The notes: generated by a model from the sequence alone, not told the origin. A stretch of DNA of 64,000 nucleotides from Pedobacter nutrimenti (GCF_003208655.1 NZ_QKLU01000002.1:498285-562284), one strand, 5' to 3'; numbered from the stretch's first letter, positions 9,505-18,055 are shown. Translations and numbers: made by a program.

Positions 9505-10140
9505 TTAGCGGACCACCTTTTGGTAGAAAGCTTCGTAGGCCTCCCTGAGGTCGGGAGCCTGGTTAATGGCTGCTGAAACAGCGACGCCAAATATCCCGGT
9601 TTGCATCAGGTCCTCCACATCATCCAGTTGTATCCCTCCCACGGCAAGCACCGGTAATTCCAGGTCAAGACTTTTTAGCACTTCTACAGCCTTATGGTAA
9701 CCTTCCAGTCCAAGCAGAGCGGCGTTATTAGGTTTTGTAGTTGTAGTACTAAAAGGGCCAAATCCGGCGTAATCAACGCCTTCTTTATACAAGCGGATTA
9801 AACCTTCAATGGTATTGGAAGAACCACCAAGGGTAAACGCTTCTCCAAGCTGCCTGCGCAGGGCGATAAAATCGGCCTGCATATCTTCGATATGGAAACC
9901 TTGTATATCAGCTTTGTCTTTCAGGTTGATGTGATCAGTAACGATCAACGTTGCGCCCCAATCATCACAAATTTCTGCAATGCGGTGAATGTCTTTTAAT
10001 AATTCGTCCTCATTTTTGCTCAGGCACCTGTATTGTATCCATTTTGCCCCGGCGCTGCAAGCCACCTCAACTTGTTGGATGTGGCTGAGCCCAGGAATAT
10101 CATGGGTTATAAACTGTAATTTTTCTATAAATTTTTTCAC
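9505..10140 (-). CDS. thiE: Thiamine-phosphate synthase
   Basis: The 211-residue TIM-barrel enzyme joins the pyrimidine (HMP-PP) and thiazole phosphate halves of thiamine. Visible motifs are WIQYRCLSK, TLIVTDHINLKDKADIQGFH-type pyrophosphate and substrate-binding loops, the GFGPFSTTTTK loop, and LAVGGI. It is translated 11 bases after the TonB-dependent receptor stop and so shares the upstream TPP riboswitch. The regulatory context favours true ThiE over the related TenI. The rest of the thiamine pathway (thiC, thiG, thiH, thiS) is not in this window. Confidence 0.92.
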   Translation of the reverse strand: MKKFIEKLQFITHDIPGLSHIQQVEVACSAGAKWIQYRCLSKNEDELLKDIHRIAEICDDWGATLIVTDHINLKDKADIQGFHIEDMQADFIALRRQLGEAFTLGGSSNTIEGLIRLYKEGVDYAGFGPFSTTTTKPNNAALLGLEGYHKAVEVLKSLDLELPVLAVGGIQLDDVEDLMQTGIFGVAVSAAINQAPDLREAYEAFYQKVVR

Positions 10141-10151
10141 CGGACTAAGAT

Positions 10152-12608
10152 CTAAAATTTAAGACTTAAAGAAAGCAGAAAATTTGTTCCTGCTTGTGGA
10201 AAATAAAAATTTTCTGTGGTGGTTGTACCCTGGTACATAGAGCTGTAGGTATAACCATTGCTTTCATATTTTCTGTTGAAAATATTATTGACCAATAGGC
10301 CCAGGTTAATGTTTTTAATACCCAGTGCCGTAAAATCATAAGCCGTCCGAAGGTTACTGACAAAATAACCTTTAAGTTTTCTGGACTCATTTTGTGTATT
10401 GTCCATATACTGTTTGCTTACATATTTGTTTTGAAAACCAATGGCAAAACCACTGATGGGTTTGTACACCAGCTCTGCGAACAGAACGGCTGCAGGTGAA
10501 AAGGAAATATCCGGAGCAGCATAATTTGTAGTGACAGTTCTGGTGATGTCTCCGTTGTCATTGTATTCATATACATAATCCAGATAATTTTTGATTTTAT
10601 TGCGGCTCAGTGCAGCATTTGCATTAAGGGCAAATTGTCTGCTGATCAAATAAGAAGCATCCAGTTCTATCCCTAAACGATAGCTTTTAGGAACATTCTG
10701 ACGGATGGATTCACCAACGTCATTCAATGCTCCGGTAAGGACCAGCTGGTCTTTGTAGAACATGCCATAAGCATTTAGTCCGGCAGTCAGTTTGCCCGTC
10801 TTTATGCGATAACCTGCTTCAAAGTCATTCAGGCGTTCAGATTTAGGAAAAGTTCCGTTAACGGCATTGACATAGTCATCGCGGTTGGGTTCTTTGTTGG
10901 CCACGCTAAAGGAAGCATAGACATTACTTTCAGTACTGATAAAATAAGTCAGTCCGATTTTGGGATTAAAGAAATTGAGCTGATCTGTAATGTTCAGGAA
11001 ATTTAGGTTTTTCTCTGTCCCCAGGATGCTATAGTCCAGCCGGCGGTATTGAAGATCCGCAAACAGGCTTAAATTTTCAAGTGGACTGTAGAGCACTTTT
11101 CCGAAAACATTAAAATCCGATTTTTTTCCTGTATTGTCGTAATAATGATCCCCGTATTTCCCGTTGGAAGCGTATTGGGCCCAGATGATCTCTCCAAAGT
11201 GTTTGCCATCATATTTATTGTAAGCGCCCCCAAGGGTAAAGTTCAAATTGGACTGGGGCTGGTAAGTAAAGTTATACGTAAGACCATAAAATTTGTTGTC
11301 CAGCCATCTTCTGCGGATCAGGTCTGTTTTTTTAAGCCAGGCACCGTTGACATTCACACTGTCCAGACCATAGTTTGCAAACTTTTGTCCGGTCTTAAAT
11401 TCTTCATAATAGCCCTTTCCTTCCGTGTAGTGCAAGGCGCCATTAAAGGAGAATTTGTCGTTAAACTGTCTTGCATACAAGAGCTGATAATGGTTTTGCC
11501 AGTAATTGTCGGTCTGGTCCTTATAGGTAAAGGAATTATAGGTCCTGCTGGATGAATTCAGCAGATTGGCTGCATCGGCATCACTCAGGTAATTTCGGGC
11601 GATATAAGCCTTCATGCCTTCCACATCGCCATTTAACCTCGATTCAGGAACACCATTCCAGGCCTGATAGGTTTTTTCAGAACCCCCGAAAACATTCAGA
11701 CGAAGCAAATCTTTTTTGCCCTGATAAGCTCCGGACAGAAAAAATGATTTCAGGTTGGAGGCAGCACGGTCAATAAAACCATCGGACTTAATTCTTGACA
11801 AGCGGCCGTCAAAGCTCCATTTGTTGTCAATAAGCCCAGTTCCAACCTTAACGGTATTTTTTAAAGTATTAAAAGACCCAAAACTATTATTGAGTTCTGC
11901 GTAGGCCAGCTTTGCGGGGGCAGAGGTTTGTACATTTAAGCTTCCGCCGAAAGCACCGGCACCGTTTGTAGAAGTACCCACTCCGCGTTGAATTTGAATG
12001 TTATCTACTGAAGAGGCAAAGTCGGGCATGTTCACCCAGAAAGTACCCTGACTTTCACTGTCATTATAAGGGATACCGTTCAGGGTCACGTTCACCCTGG
12101 TGGCGTCACTGCCGCGAATCCGGATACCGGTATACCCTACGCCTGCTCCGGCGTCGGAGGTCACCACCACACCAGGTGTATTGTTCAGGATAAAGGGAAG
12201 GTCCTGTCCGAAATTTGCCTCCTGTATCGCTTCCTTATCCAGATTTTTATAGGTAGTGGCCGATTTTTCACCTGCCCGGGTCGATCTGACAATCACTTCA
12301 TCTGCGAGAAAGGAAGATTGCTGCAGGTTGAAGTCCAGCCGCTGGTCGGCGGACAGCTGAAAAGTCTTCTCGGTACTTTGATAACCGATAAAACTAATCA
12401 CCAGTGTGTATTTGCCCGCTTTGATGTTTTTTAGTTCATAAGCACCCTGTTGGTTCGCGGTTGTGCCCATATTAAGGCCTTTCAACCTGATGCTGGCACC
12501 GGGTAAAGGCTTTTGATTTTCCGTAATGTTTCCTGAAAGGTTAAATTGTGCTTTTGAACATAAAGGAAAGAGCAGCACTGCAAATGCCGCCATTAATAAT
12601 TTTTTCAA
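10152..12608 (-). CDS. TonB-dependent outer-membrane receptor, probable thiamine uptake
   Basis: The 818-residue protein begins with a 20-residue signal peptide (ending CSKAQ), then a carboxypeptidase-like regulatory domain (about 22-105), a plug domain (about 115-230, with GIRIRGSDATRVNVTLNGIPYND) and a 22-strand beta-barrel ending in the aromatic terminus LSLSLKF. Such receptors import scarce ligands across the outer membrane with energy from TonB-ExbBD. The TPP riboswitch directly upstream and thiE directly downstream point to thiamine or a thiamine precursor as ligand; that specificity is inferred from context. Confidence 0.93.
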   Translation of the reverse strand: MKKLLMAAFAVLLFPLCSKAQFNLSGNITENQKPLPGASIRLKGLNMGTTANQQGAYELKNIKAGKYTLVISFIGYQSTEKTFQLSADQRLDFNLQQSSFLADEVIVRSTRAGEKSATTYKNLDKEAIQEANFGQDLPFILNNTPGVVVTSDAGAGVGYTGIRIRGSDATRVNVTLNGIPYNDSESQGTFWVNMPDFASSVDNIQIQRGVGTSTNGAGAFGGSLNVQTSAPAKLAYAELNNSFGSFNTLKNTVKVGTGLIDNKWSFDGRLSRIKSDGFIDRAASNLKSFFLSGAYQGKKDLLRLNVFGGSEKTYQAWNGVPESRLNGDVEGMKAYIARNYLSDADAANLLNSSSRTYNSFTYKDQTDNYWQNHYQLLYARQFNDKFSFNGALHYTEGKGYYEEFKTGQKFANYGLDSVNVNGAWLKKTDLIRRRWLDNKFYGLTYNFTYQPQSNLNFTLGGAYNKYDGKHFGEIIWAQYASNGKYGDHYYDNTGKKSDFNVFGKVLYSPLENLSLFADLQYRRLDYSILGTEKNLNFLNITDQLNFFNPKIGLTYFISTESNVYASFSVANKEPNRDDYVNAVNGTFPKSERLNDFEAGYRIKTGKLTAGLNAYGMFYKDQLVLTGALNDVGESIRQNVPKSYRLGIELDASYLISRQFALNANAALSRNKIKNYLDYVYEYNDNGDITRTVTTNYAAPDISFSPAAVLFAELVYKPISGFAIGFQNKYVSKQYMDNTQNESRKLKGYFVSNLRTAYDFTALGIKNINLGLLVNNIFNRKYESNGYTYSSMYQGTTTTENFYFPQAGTNFLLSLSLKF

Positions 12609-12679
12609 TTTTTACTGTTTTCTTAGTTAAACCTTCTGTTAGCAGGGGTACTGACTTCTAGTTAAACTCCATAACTCCA

Positions 12680-12790
12680 ATCCCTACGCCGGCATTATCC
12701 GGATCAGGTGCATACATCTGTTTGTTCAGAGATGTAATGGGTATGATCTCAGCCCGTTTTTGTGTTTTTTACAAAACAAGGCACCCCTTT
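12680..12790 (-). ncRNA. TPP (THI-box) riboswitch
   Basis: Read on the minus strand, the region carries the THI-box consensus: GGGGTGCC at the 5' side, GGGCTGAGATCATACCC, then a variable stem (ACATCT...AGATGT), ACCTGATCCGG, ATAATGCCGGCG and TAGGGA. It ends about 70 bases before the receptor ATG. Binding of thiamine pyrophosphate should switch off the receptor and thiE. The downstream segment contains TACCCC, which could pair with the 5' GGGGTG; that mechanism is speculation. Confidence 0.95.
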
Positions 12791-12798
12791 TGATAAGA

Positions 12799-12806
12799 CA
12801 AAGGTA
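12799..12806 (-). promoter_or_regulatory. -7 promoter element of the TPP-controlled operon
   Basis: On the minus strand this is TACCTTTG, an exact TAnnTTTG match abutting the stop codon of the kinase gene. Transcription would begin just before the riboswitch, so receptor and thiE can be expressed independently of pnuC. Confidence 0.65.
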
Positions 12807-13340
12807 TTAAATTTCTTTGATAAGAAAATCTTCAACGGCTTTTACTGCATTTTTAAAACGGTTTTCCAGTCCGTTAACCACCACATAGTTTGCGCCTAGG
12901 GCCCGAAGTTCATGGTGCCAGATCCCCATAAAGTGTTCCCGTAAATGAGGGAAGTCACGGAGCGGGTCTTCCTGCCAGGGCAGGTCAATGTCCATTAAAA
13001 GATATAGGTCATAGGGACGTTTGGGCAAGGCATCCAAAACCATCTGTGGGGTCTGGCCCAGCATTTGGTCGCTCCAGATCTTAACCGTCAGAAAAGTGGT
13101 GTCGCAAAAGATAAACCCTTTTTCTGCATTGGCCAATACAGATTCTTCCAGTGCAATTTGTCCATGAAACATATTGATCTCGTCTTGCAAGGTGCAGTCT
13201 GCAGTAAGTGCCGCGCAATAATAGCGGGCATATTCTGGTACCCAGGCGGTCTGGTAATGACGGGCAAGCTGTTGGGTAATGGTCGATTTTCCTGTGCTCT
13301 CCGGGCCAACGACAGCGATCTTTTTAATGGCTTTGTTCAC
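12807..13340 (-). CDS. NadR-like ribosylnicotinamide kinase (AAA_28 ATPase)
   Basis: The 177-residue P-loop kinase carries GPESTGKST (residues 12-20), typical of the kinase domain of NadR that converts nicotinamide riboside to NMN. It also has the EYARYY, FCDTTFLTVKIWSD and DLYLLMDIDLPWQEDPLRD stretches of that domain. The adenylyltransferase and DNA-binding domains of enterobacterial NadR are absent. The gene overlaps the 3' end of pnuC by 17 bases, so uptake and phosphorylation are translationally coupled. Nicotinamide riboside is the likely substrate; a role with thiamine is possible given the neighbours. Confidence 0.88.
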   Translation of the reverse strand: MNKAIKKIAVVGPESTGKSTITQQLARHYQTAWVPEYARYYCAALTADCTLQDEINMFHGQIALEESVLANAEKGFIFCDTTFLTVKIWSDQMLGQTPQMVLDALPKRPYDLYLLMDIDLPWQEDPLRDFPHLREHFMGIWHHELRALGANYVVVNGLENRFKNAVKAVEDFLIKEI

Positions 13341-13941
13341 GATAAGTTTTCCTCCAGTCCAGATAGCCTATAAAGGCCAGGATAATTAATACAAAATACA
13401 ATACGGCGGTTAAGGATAAATGCTTGTGAATATACAAAGGAACATAGCAAAGGTCCACAATGATCCATAATATCCAGTTTTGCAAAATTTTCCGACTCAA
13501 CATCAGTTGAGCAGCAAAACTCATTGCGGTACAGAAGCCGTCTATATAGGGAACATCTGTATCTGTATAGGTCTTGAGAAACAAACCCAGTAAAATGGTC
13601 AGGACAAGTACCCCGGCTACAATATAGAGCCATTGTGCTGCTGCGATGCTTTCCACAGGTTTATCGTTTGTACTTTTCTTTTTTAACCAGAAATACCAGC
13701 CATAAATGGCCGTGGCCAGAAAATAAAACTGAAGTACAGTATCTCCGTACAATTTGCTTTCATAAAAAACAATACTGTAGGCAAGGACGCTGATGATCGA
13801 TACCGGCCAACTCCATATGTTTTCTTTTGCGGCAAGATAAATACAAATAAAACCGCTGATGGTGCCTGTCCATTCCAGCCAGCTGGTGTGTTGGAACTGC
13901 GTCAGAATAGACTGATAAAATGGAATATCCAGTAAAAGCAT
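13324..13941 (-). CDS. pnuC: PnuC-family vitamin transporter (nicotinamide riboside or thiamine)
   Basis: The roughly 205-residue membrane protein has about seven hydrophobic segments and PnuC-family motifs: KENIWSWPVSI, YGDTVLQFYFLATAIYGWYFW, and a conserved C-terminal half. PnuC proteins are SWEET-like facilitators whose substrate is trapped by phosphorylation. The overlapping NadR-type kinase favours nicotinamide riboside; the TPP-regulated receptor downstream leaves open PnuT (thiamine). I start it at the ATG at 13941; the frame extends to a TTG at 13980, but an exact -7 element lies between the two. Confidence 0.9.
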   Translation of the reverse strand: MLLLDIPFYQSILTQFQHTSWLEWTGTISGFICIYLAAKENIWSWPVSIISVLAYSIVFYESKLYGDTVLQFYFLATAIYGWYFWLKKKSTNDKPVESIAAAQWLYIVAGVLVLTILLGLFLKTYTDTDVPYIDGFCTAMSFAAQLMLSRKILQNWILWIIVDLCYVPLYIHKHLSLTAVLYFVLIILAFIGYLDWRKTYREQSH

Positions 13942-13944
13942 GGT

Positions 13945-13952
13945 CAAATGTA
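13945..13952 (-). promoter_or_regulatory. -7 promoter element of pnuC
   Basis: TACATTTG on the minus strand, exact TAnnTTTG, with only 3 bases before the ATG at 13941. If used, the transcript would be leaderless. No good -33 element at standard spacing is evident. Confidence 0.4.
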
Positions 13953-13974
13953 ACCAACCGGATTTATTTTCAGG

Positions 13975-13997
13975 CGTCAAATTTTAAAACTGACGCT
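13975..13997. promoter_or_regulatory. Inverted repeat upstream of pnuC, possible operator
   Basis: GCGTCA and TGACGC face each other over an 11-base AT-only spacer, just upstream of the pnuC promoter region. The form resembles a dimeric repressor site; no regulator is identified. Confidence 0.35.
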
Positions 13998-14003
13998 TTT
14001 CTG

Positions 14004-14040
14004 TAAAAAAAATCCGGCAGAGAAGGACTCTCATGCCGGA
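14004..14040 (-). terminator. Orphan terminator or attenuator upstream of pnuC
   Basis: On the minus strand TCCGGCA pairs with TGCCGGA, with an inner GAGA/TCTC stem, followed at once by eight T. This is a textbook intrinsic terminator, but no minus-strand gene lies upstream for at least 400 bases. It may attenuate a pnuC leader transcript or be left from a lost gene. Confidence 0.7.
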
Positions 14041-14062
14041 TAATAAACCAAACAAACTATTT

Positions 14063-14122
14063 ATGAAGAATACCCTCATACAAAAATTGCAGAGGATGCT
14101 TTTAATCTTGGGTTTCAAATAA
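14063..14122 (+). pseudogene. Possible remnant of a SusC-type receptor N-terminus
   Basis: A 19-codon frame encodes MKNTLIQKLQRMLLILGFK and then stops. A basic N-terminus followed by RMLLIL resembles the start of SusC/RagA-type receptor signal peptides in this lineage, and the preceding AAACCAAACAAACTATTT is like leaders before such genes. Nothing of the barrel follows. It could equally be a chance frame or a leader peptide. Confidence 0.2.
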
Positions 14123-14437
14123 CTATTTAAGAAACGGGATATGTAAACTTGTAGTACAAGTCCTGCACCATTATTGATGGATTTGCTGTTTCGTGACGTT
14201 CCCGTGACTACAGAGGCTTATAAATGCGCCATGGCTTTCAATTGAATCCGTTTTGGAGGCCTGCTGATCTGTCTCAAAATCCAGACATCTTCTTCGGAGA
14301 AAAGAATTCAAACTGCATCCGGATTCCTTTTATGAGCCGGGTAGCGGATAAAATCTCGTTTTAAAATTTGGTATGCGATATGTAATGCTGATCTTTAGGA
14401 AAACTAAACCGGATGAATCCGGCAAAAGAATAAACAG

Positions 14438-14758
14438 ATGAAAACTTTAAAAACAACCATAGCCGGACTTACGGTGATCTCATTAACCCTGTTTGCTTTT
14501 ACCCAGATCAAAAAAGGGGGAATCAGAGGACGGATTACACCGGTAGAAGGTGTACAGGAGATACAGGTTATTTCTGGAAAGGATACCTTAAGGCTTGCAG
14601 CGGGGAACGGAAATTTTCAGTTCAATAATCTTAAAGCAGGGACCTATAAGGTCTGGATTAAAACAAATTTGCCTTATAAAGAATATACATTGCAAGAAGT
14701 ACCTGTCATCGACAGTGCTACTACAGACATCGGACAGATTAAGCTGTTGCAGAACTAA
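14438..14758 (+). CDS. Small secreted protein with carboxypeptidase-regulatory-like domain
   Basis: The 106-residue product has an N-terminal hydrophobic segment (about residues 8-22) for export. The remainder looks like a single beta-sandwich of the carboxypeptidase regulatory/CnaB type: it contains GGIRGRITPVEGVQEIQV and FNNLKAGTYKVWI, the usual 'note-gene-core' strands of that fold. The function is unknown. It stands alone, between the hairpin-rich region and carB. Confidence 0.7.
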   Translation: MKTLKTTIAGLTVISLTLFAFTQIKKGGIRGRITPVEGVQEIQVISGKDTLRLAAGNGNFQFNNLKAGTYKVWIKTNLPYKEYTLQEVPVIDSATTDIGQIKLLQN

Positions 14759-14847
14759 GTCTATTGCCGCTTTGGCGCAGATATTTTGGTCTGGAAGCTA
14801 TAATCTTAGTTTTTTAAAAAAGCTGTCATTTATATGCGTTAAAAGCG

Positions 14848-14855
14848 TAACTTTG
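14848..14855 (+). promoter_or_regulatory. -7 promoter element of carB
   Basis: TAACTTTG, an exact TAnnTTTG match, 70 bases before the carB ATG. The resulting leader contains the hairpin at 14857-14878. Confidence 0.65.
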
Positions 14856-14856
14856 C

Positions 14857-14878
14857 ATCCCGACAGAACAGTCGGGAT
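14857..14878 (+). promoter_or_regulatory. Hairpin at the 5' end of the carB leader
   Basis: ATCCCGAC and GTCGGGAT pair perfectly over 8 bp around AGAACA. It would lie at the very 5' end of the carB mRNA. It may stabilise the mRNA or regulate expression; a CTTTCTTTC tract follows rather than a clean U-run. Confidence 0.6.
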
Positions 14879-14925
14879 CTTTCTTTCAGCATAGAAAATC
14901 TCGAGCGCTAAATTTTAAAGCCAAT

Positions 14926-17742
14926 ATGCCAAAAGACACCTCCATTCGCTCAGTATTGATTATCGGATCCGGACCAATTATTATTGGCCAGGCCTGTGAA
15001 TTTGATTATTCAGGATCCCAAGCGGCCTTATCATTAAAGGAAGAAGGAATTGAAGTTTCCATCATCAATTCCAATCCTGCAACAATTATGACCGATAAGG
15101 TTATTGCAGACCATGTTTACCTGCGTCCGCTGACCGTTGATTCTATTGAAGAAATTTTAATAGAACAAAAAATAGATGCCGTACTGCCTACTATGGGTGG
15201 ACAAACGGCGCTAAACCTTTGCAAAGAGGCGGAAGAACGGGGCGTATGGGAGAAACATGGCGTTAAGGTAATCGGGGTTGACGTTGCCGCGATAGAAAAG
15301 ACAGAAAACAGGGAAGCCTTCAGGCAGCTCATGGTTGACATAGGAATTGGCGTAGCCAAATCCAAAATTGCCAACTCTTTTCTGGAAGGAAAAGAAGCTG
15401 CTCAGGAAATCGGCTATCCCCTGGTTATTCGTCCGTCCTATACCTTAGGCGGTTCAGGCGGGGGCTTTGTCCATAAAAAAGAAGAATTTGACCATGCTTT
15501 AAAACGCGGTCTGGAAGCTTCACCAACGCATGAAGTATTGGTAGAGCAGGCGGTTTTAGGCTGGAAAGAATATGAACTCGAGTTGCTCAGGGACAGCAAT
15601 GATAATGTCATTATCATTTGCTCCATCGAGAATTTTGACCCGATGGGTATCCATACCGGTGATTCGATTACAGTTGCACCAGCCATGACCTTATCCGATC
15701 GTTGCTATCAGGACATGCGCAACCAGGCCATCCGTATGATGCGTGCAATTGGAAATTTTGCCGGAGGCTGTAATGTTCAGTTCTCTGTCAATCCGGATAA
15801 TGACGAGATCATTGCAATCGAAATCAACCCAAGAGTTTCCCGCTCCTCTGCCCTGGCCAGCAAGGCCACAGGTTATCCGATTGCCAAAATTGCTTCTAAA
15901 CTGGCCATAGGCTATAACCTGGATGAAATAGAAAACCAGATTACCAAAACCACTTCTGCTTATTTTGAGCCGACCCTGGATTATGTGATTGTAAAGATCC
16001 CGCGTTGGAACTTTGACAAATTTAAAGGTGCGAATATGGAACTGGGCCTGCAGATGAAATCTGTTGGTGAGGTTATGGGTATCGGAAGGAGTTTTATAGA
16101 AGCTTTACAGAAAGCCTGTCAGAGTTTGGAAATCGGAAGAGCCGGATTGGGTGCTGATGGTAAACACAACCGCAGTATTGAGGAGATTATGTATGGTTTG
16201 GAACATGCAAGCTGGAACAGGTTATTCCTGATTAAAGATGCGATGAGCATGGGGGTTCCACTGGAGTCTATCCGTAAAGTAACGCGCATAGATAAATGGT
16301 TCCTTACCCAGATACAGGAACTGGTACAACTGGAGACAGAATTAAAAAGATATTCATTAAACAATATACCAAAAGACTTCTTCTTTACCCTGAAGCAAAA
16401 AGGGTTCTCTGATGTGCAGATTGCTTATTTGTTGGGGAATGTTACAGAAGATGAGGTGTATGAGCGCAGAACTTCTTTGGGCATCAGAAGGGTATACAAA
16501 ATGGTAGATACCTGTGCCGCTGAATTTGCCGCCCAGACGCCTTATTATTATTCAACTTTTGAAGAAGAAAACGAGTCCGTTGTCTCTGACAAGAAGAAAA
16601 TTATTGTACTGGGCTCCGGACCAAACCGTATAGGACAGGGAATTGAATTTGATTATTCCTGTGTTCATGGCTTACTGGCGGCAAAAGAAACAGGTTTTGA
16701 GGCCATCATGATTAACTGTAATCCTGAAACGGTTTCAACAGATTTTAACATGGCCAACAAGTTATATTTCGAGCCGGTTTACTGGGAGCATGTACGGGAA
16801 ATCATTGAACTGGAAAAACCAGTTGGTGTAATTGTACAATTGGGTGGTCAGACGGCACTTAAAATGGCCGAGAAACTGCATGAAAATGGCATCCGTATTA
16901 TTGGAACAGCCTATAACGATATGGATGTTGCCGAAGACAGGGGACGTTTCTCTGACCTTTTAAAAGAACTGGACATTCCTTATCCTAAATATGGGGTTGC
17001 CGAAAACGCGGAAGAAGCTATTGTGGTTGCCAATGAGGTAGGTTATCCTGTTCTGGTGCGCCCAAGCTATGTATTGGGTGGTCAGGGCATGAGCATTGTC
17101 ATCAATGATGAAGACCTGGAAAAAGCAGTCGTAAAACTTTTAGGTGATTTGCCTGGAAACAGGGTATTGATTGATCACTTCCTGGACAGGGCAGAAGAAA
17201 CAGAGTCAGATTCCATTTGTGACGGTGAGGATGTACATATTATTGGCCTGATGGAGCATATTGAGCCAGCAGGAATCCATTCAGGAGATTCAAGTGCGGT
17301 GTTGCCGCCTTTCAGTCTTTCCGATAAAGTAATCGCGGATATGGAAGCTTATTCCAAAAAGATTGCAAAAGCTTTAAATGTGGTTGGACTGCTGAACATA
17401 CAGTTTGCGGTAAAAGACGATAAAGTATATGTGATTGAGGCCAACCCAAGGGCTTCCCGTACCGTACCTTTCATTGCAAAGGCTTATGATGTGCCTTATA
17501 TCAATATTGCAGCTAAAATTATGCTGGGCGTGAATAAACTTAAAGATTTTAAAATAGAACGCAAGCTGGATGGATATGCAATCAAAGAACCAGTGTTCTC
17601 TTATGACAAATTTCCGGAGGTGCCAAAAGAACTGGGGCCGGAAATGAAGTCTACCGGAGAGTCTATCCGTTTTATTAAAAACCTGGAAGATCCATATTTC
17701 AGAAAGCTCTATAAAGACAAGTCGATGTACTTAAGTAAATAA
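14926..17742 (+). CDS. carB: Carbamoyl-phosphate synthase large chain, short form
   Basis: The 938-residue protein makes carbamoyl phosphate from bicarbonate, ammonia (delivered by CarA) and two ATP, for arginine and pyrimidine synthesis. Both ATP-grasp halves are present, each with the conserved IGSGPI/LGSGPNRIGQ start, GGQTALN/GGQTALK, and EINPRVSRSSALASKATGYP / EANPRASRTVPF metal-binding stretches. The E. coli protein is 1073 residues; here the sequence ends after the second synthetase half, so the C-terminal MGS allosteric domain (UMP, IMP and ornithine control) is missing. The terminator follows at once, so it is not a frameshift. carA is not adjacent. Confidence 0.97.
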   Translation: MPKDTSIRSVLIIGSGPIIIGQACEFDYSGSQAALSLKEEGIEVSIINSNPATIMTDKVIADHVYLRPLTVDSIEEILIEQKIDAVLPTMGGQTALNLCKEAEERGVWEKHGVKVIGVDVAAIEKTENREAFRQLMVDIGIGVAKSKIANSFLEGKEAAQEIGYPLVIRPSYTLGGSGGGFVHKKEEFDHALKRGLEASPTHEVLVEQAVLGWKEYELELLRDSNDNVIIICSIENFDPMGIHTGDSITVAPAMTLSDRCYQDMRNQAIRMMRAIGNFAGGCNVQFSVNPDNDEIIAIEINPRVSRSSALASKATGYPIAKIASKLAIGYNLDEIENQITKTTSAYFEPTLDYVIVKIPRWNFDKFKGANMELGLQMKSVGEVMGIGRSFIEALQKACQSLEIGRAGLGADGKHNRSIEEIMYGLEHASWNRLFLIKDAMSMGVPLESIRKVTRIDKWFLTQIQELVQLETELKRYSLNNIPKDFFFTLKQKGFSDVQIAYLLGNVTEDEVYERRTSLGIRRVYKMVDTCAAEFAAQTPYYYSTFEEENESVVSDKKKIIVLGSGPNRIGQGIEFDYSCVHGLLAAKETGFEAIMINCNPETVSTDFNMANKLYFEPVYWEHVREIIELEKPVGVIVQLGGQTALKMAEKLHENGIRIIGTAYNDMDVAEDRGRFSDLLKELDIPYPKYGVAENAEEAIVVANEVGYPVLVRPSYVLGGQGMSIVINDEDLEKAVVKLLGDLPGNRVLIDHFLDRAEETESDSICDGEDVHIIGLMEHIEPAGIHSGDSSAVLPPFSLSDKVIADMEAYSKKIAKALNVVGLLNIQFAVKDDKVYVIEANPRASRTVPFIAKAYDVPYINIAAKIMLGVNKLKDFKIERKLDGYAIKEPVFSYDKFPEVPKELGPEMKSTGESIRFIKNLEDPYFRKLYKDKSMYLSK

Positions 17743-17746
17743 TCAG

Positions 17747-17772
17747 AAAGTCTCCGGAAGGGGACTTTTTTT
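17747..17772 (+). terminator. Terminator after carB
   Basis: AAAGTCTCC pairs with GGGGACTTT (9 bp with one G-U) around a GGAA tetraloop, followed by a T-run. Confidence 0.85.
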
Positions 17773-18055
17773 ATGCCTTTGCTTAGATTAGGCCCTTAAA
17801 TAAAAAACCCTCGCTATCTTTCGGTAGCGAGGATAATCATCCCTATTGTTACGTTAAAACCCATTACTGGATCAGAACTGTAATGATATATTCAAAGGGA
17901 ATACCAAAAATAAAATGCAGGTGGTTTTGGTGTAAGTTATTGGTTATGAGTGTGTTTTTTTATTTATTAAAATTTGTCCGATTTTGTATATGGGGAATAA
18001 AAACCCCTTCTTGTGGAAATTGGGCAAGAAAATTCAACACAAACCGGTTAATGGC
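17773..18055. other. Intergenic stretch between carB and radA
   Basis: Apart from the minus-strand terminator at 17800-17832, this convergent gap of roughly 280 bases holds nothing recognisable; the sequence is AT-rich and frames are short. Confidence 0.6.
17800..17832 (-). terminator. Terminator at the end of the radA transcript
   Basis: On the minus strand a 10-bp stem, CCTCGCTACC with GATAGCGAGG, closes a GAAA tetraloop and is followed by GTTTTTTATTT. It lies about 220 bases after the radA stop, giving a long 3' UTR. Confidence 0.85.

Larger units (their letters stand above)
13981..14437. other. 457-base region with hairpins and no convincing gene
   Basis: Between the divergent pnuC and the 14438 gene I see no coding sequence of normal length. 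The region contains the inverted repeat and terminator-like hairpin described separately, a perfect 13-base palindrome CTTGTAGTACAAG at about 14149-14161, a 19-codon open frame at 14063, and a small hairpin CCGGAT/ATCCGG at about 14409-14422 just before the next gene. The spread of motifs suggests decayed genes or an untranslated regulatory leader. Confidence 0.6.
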
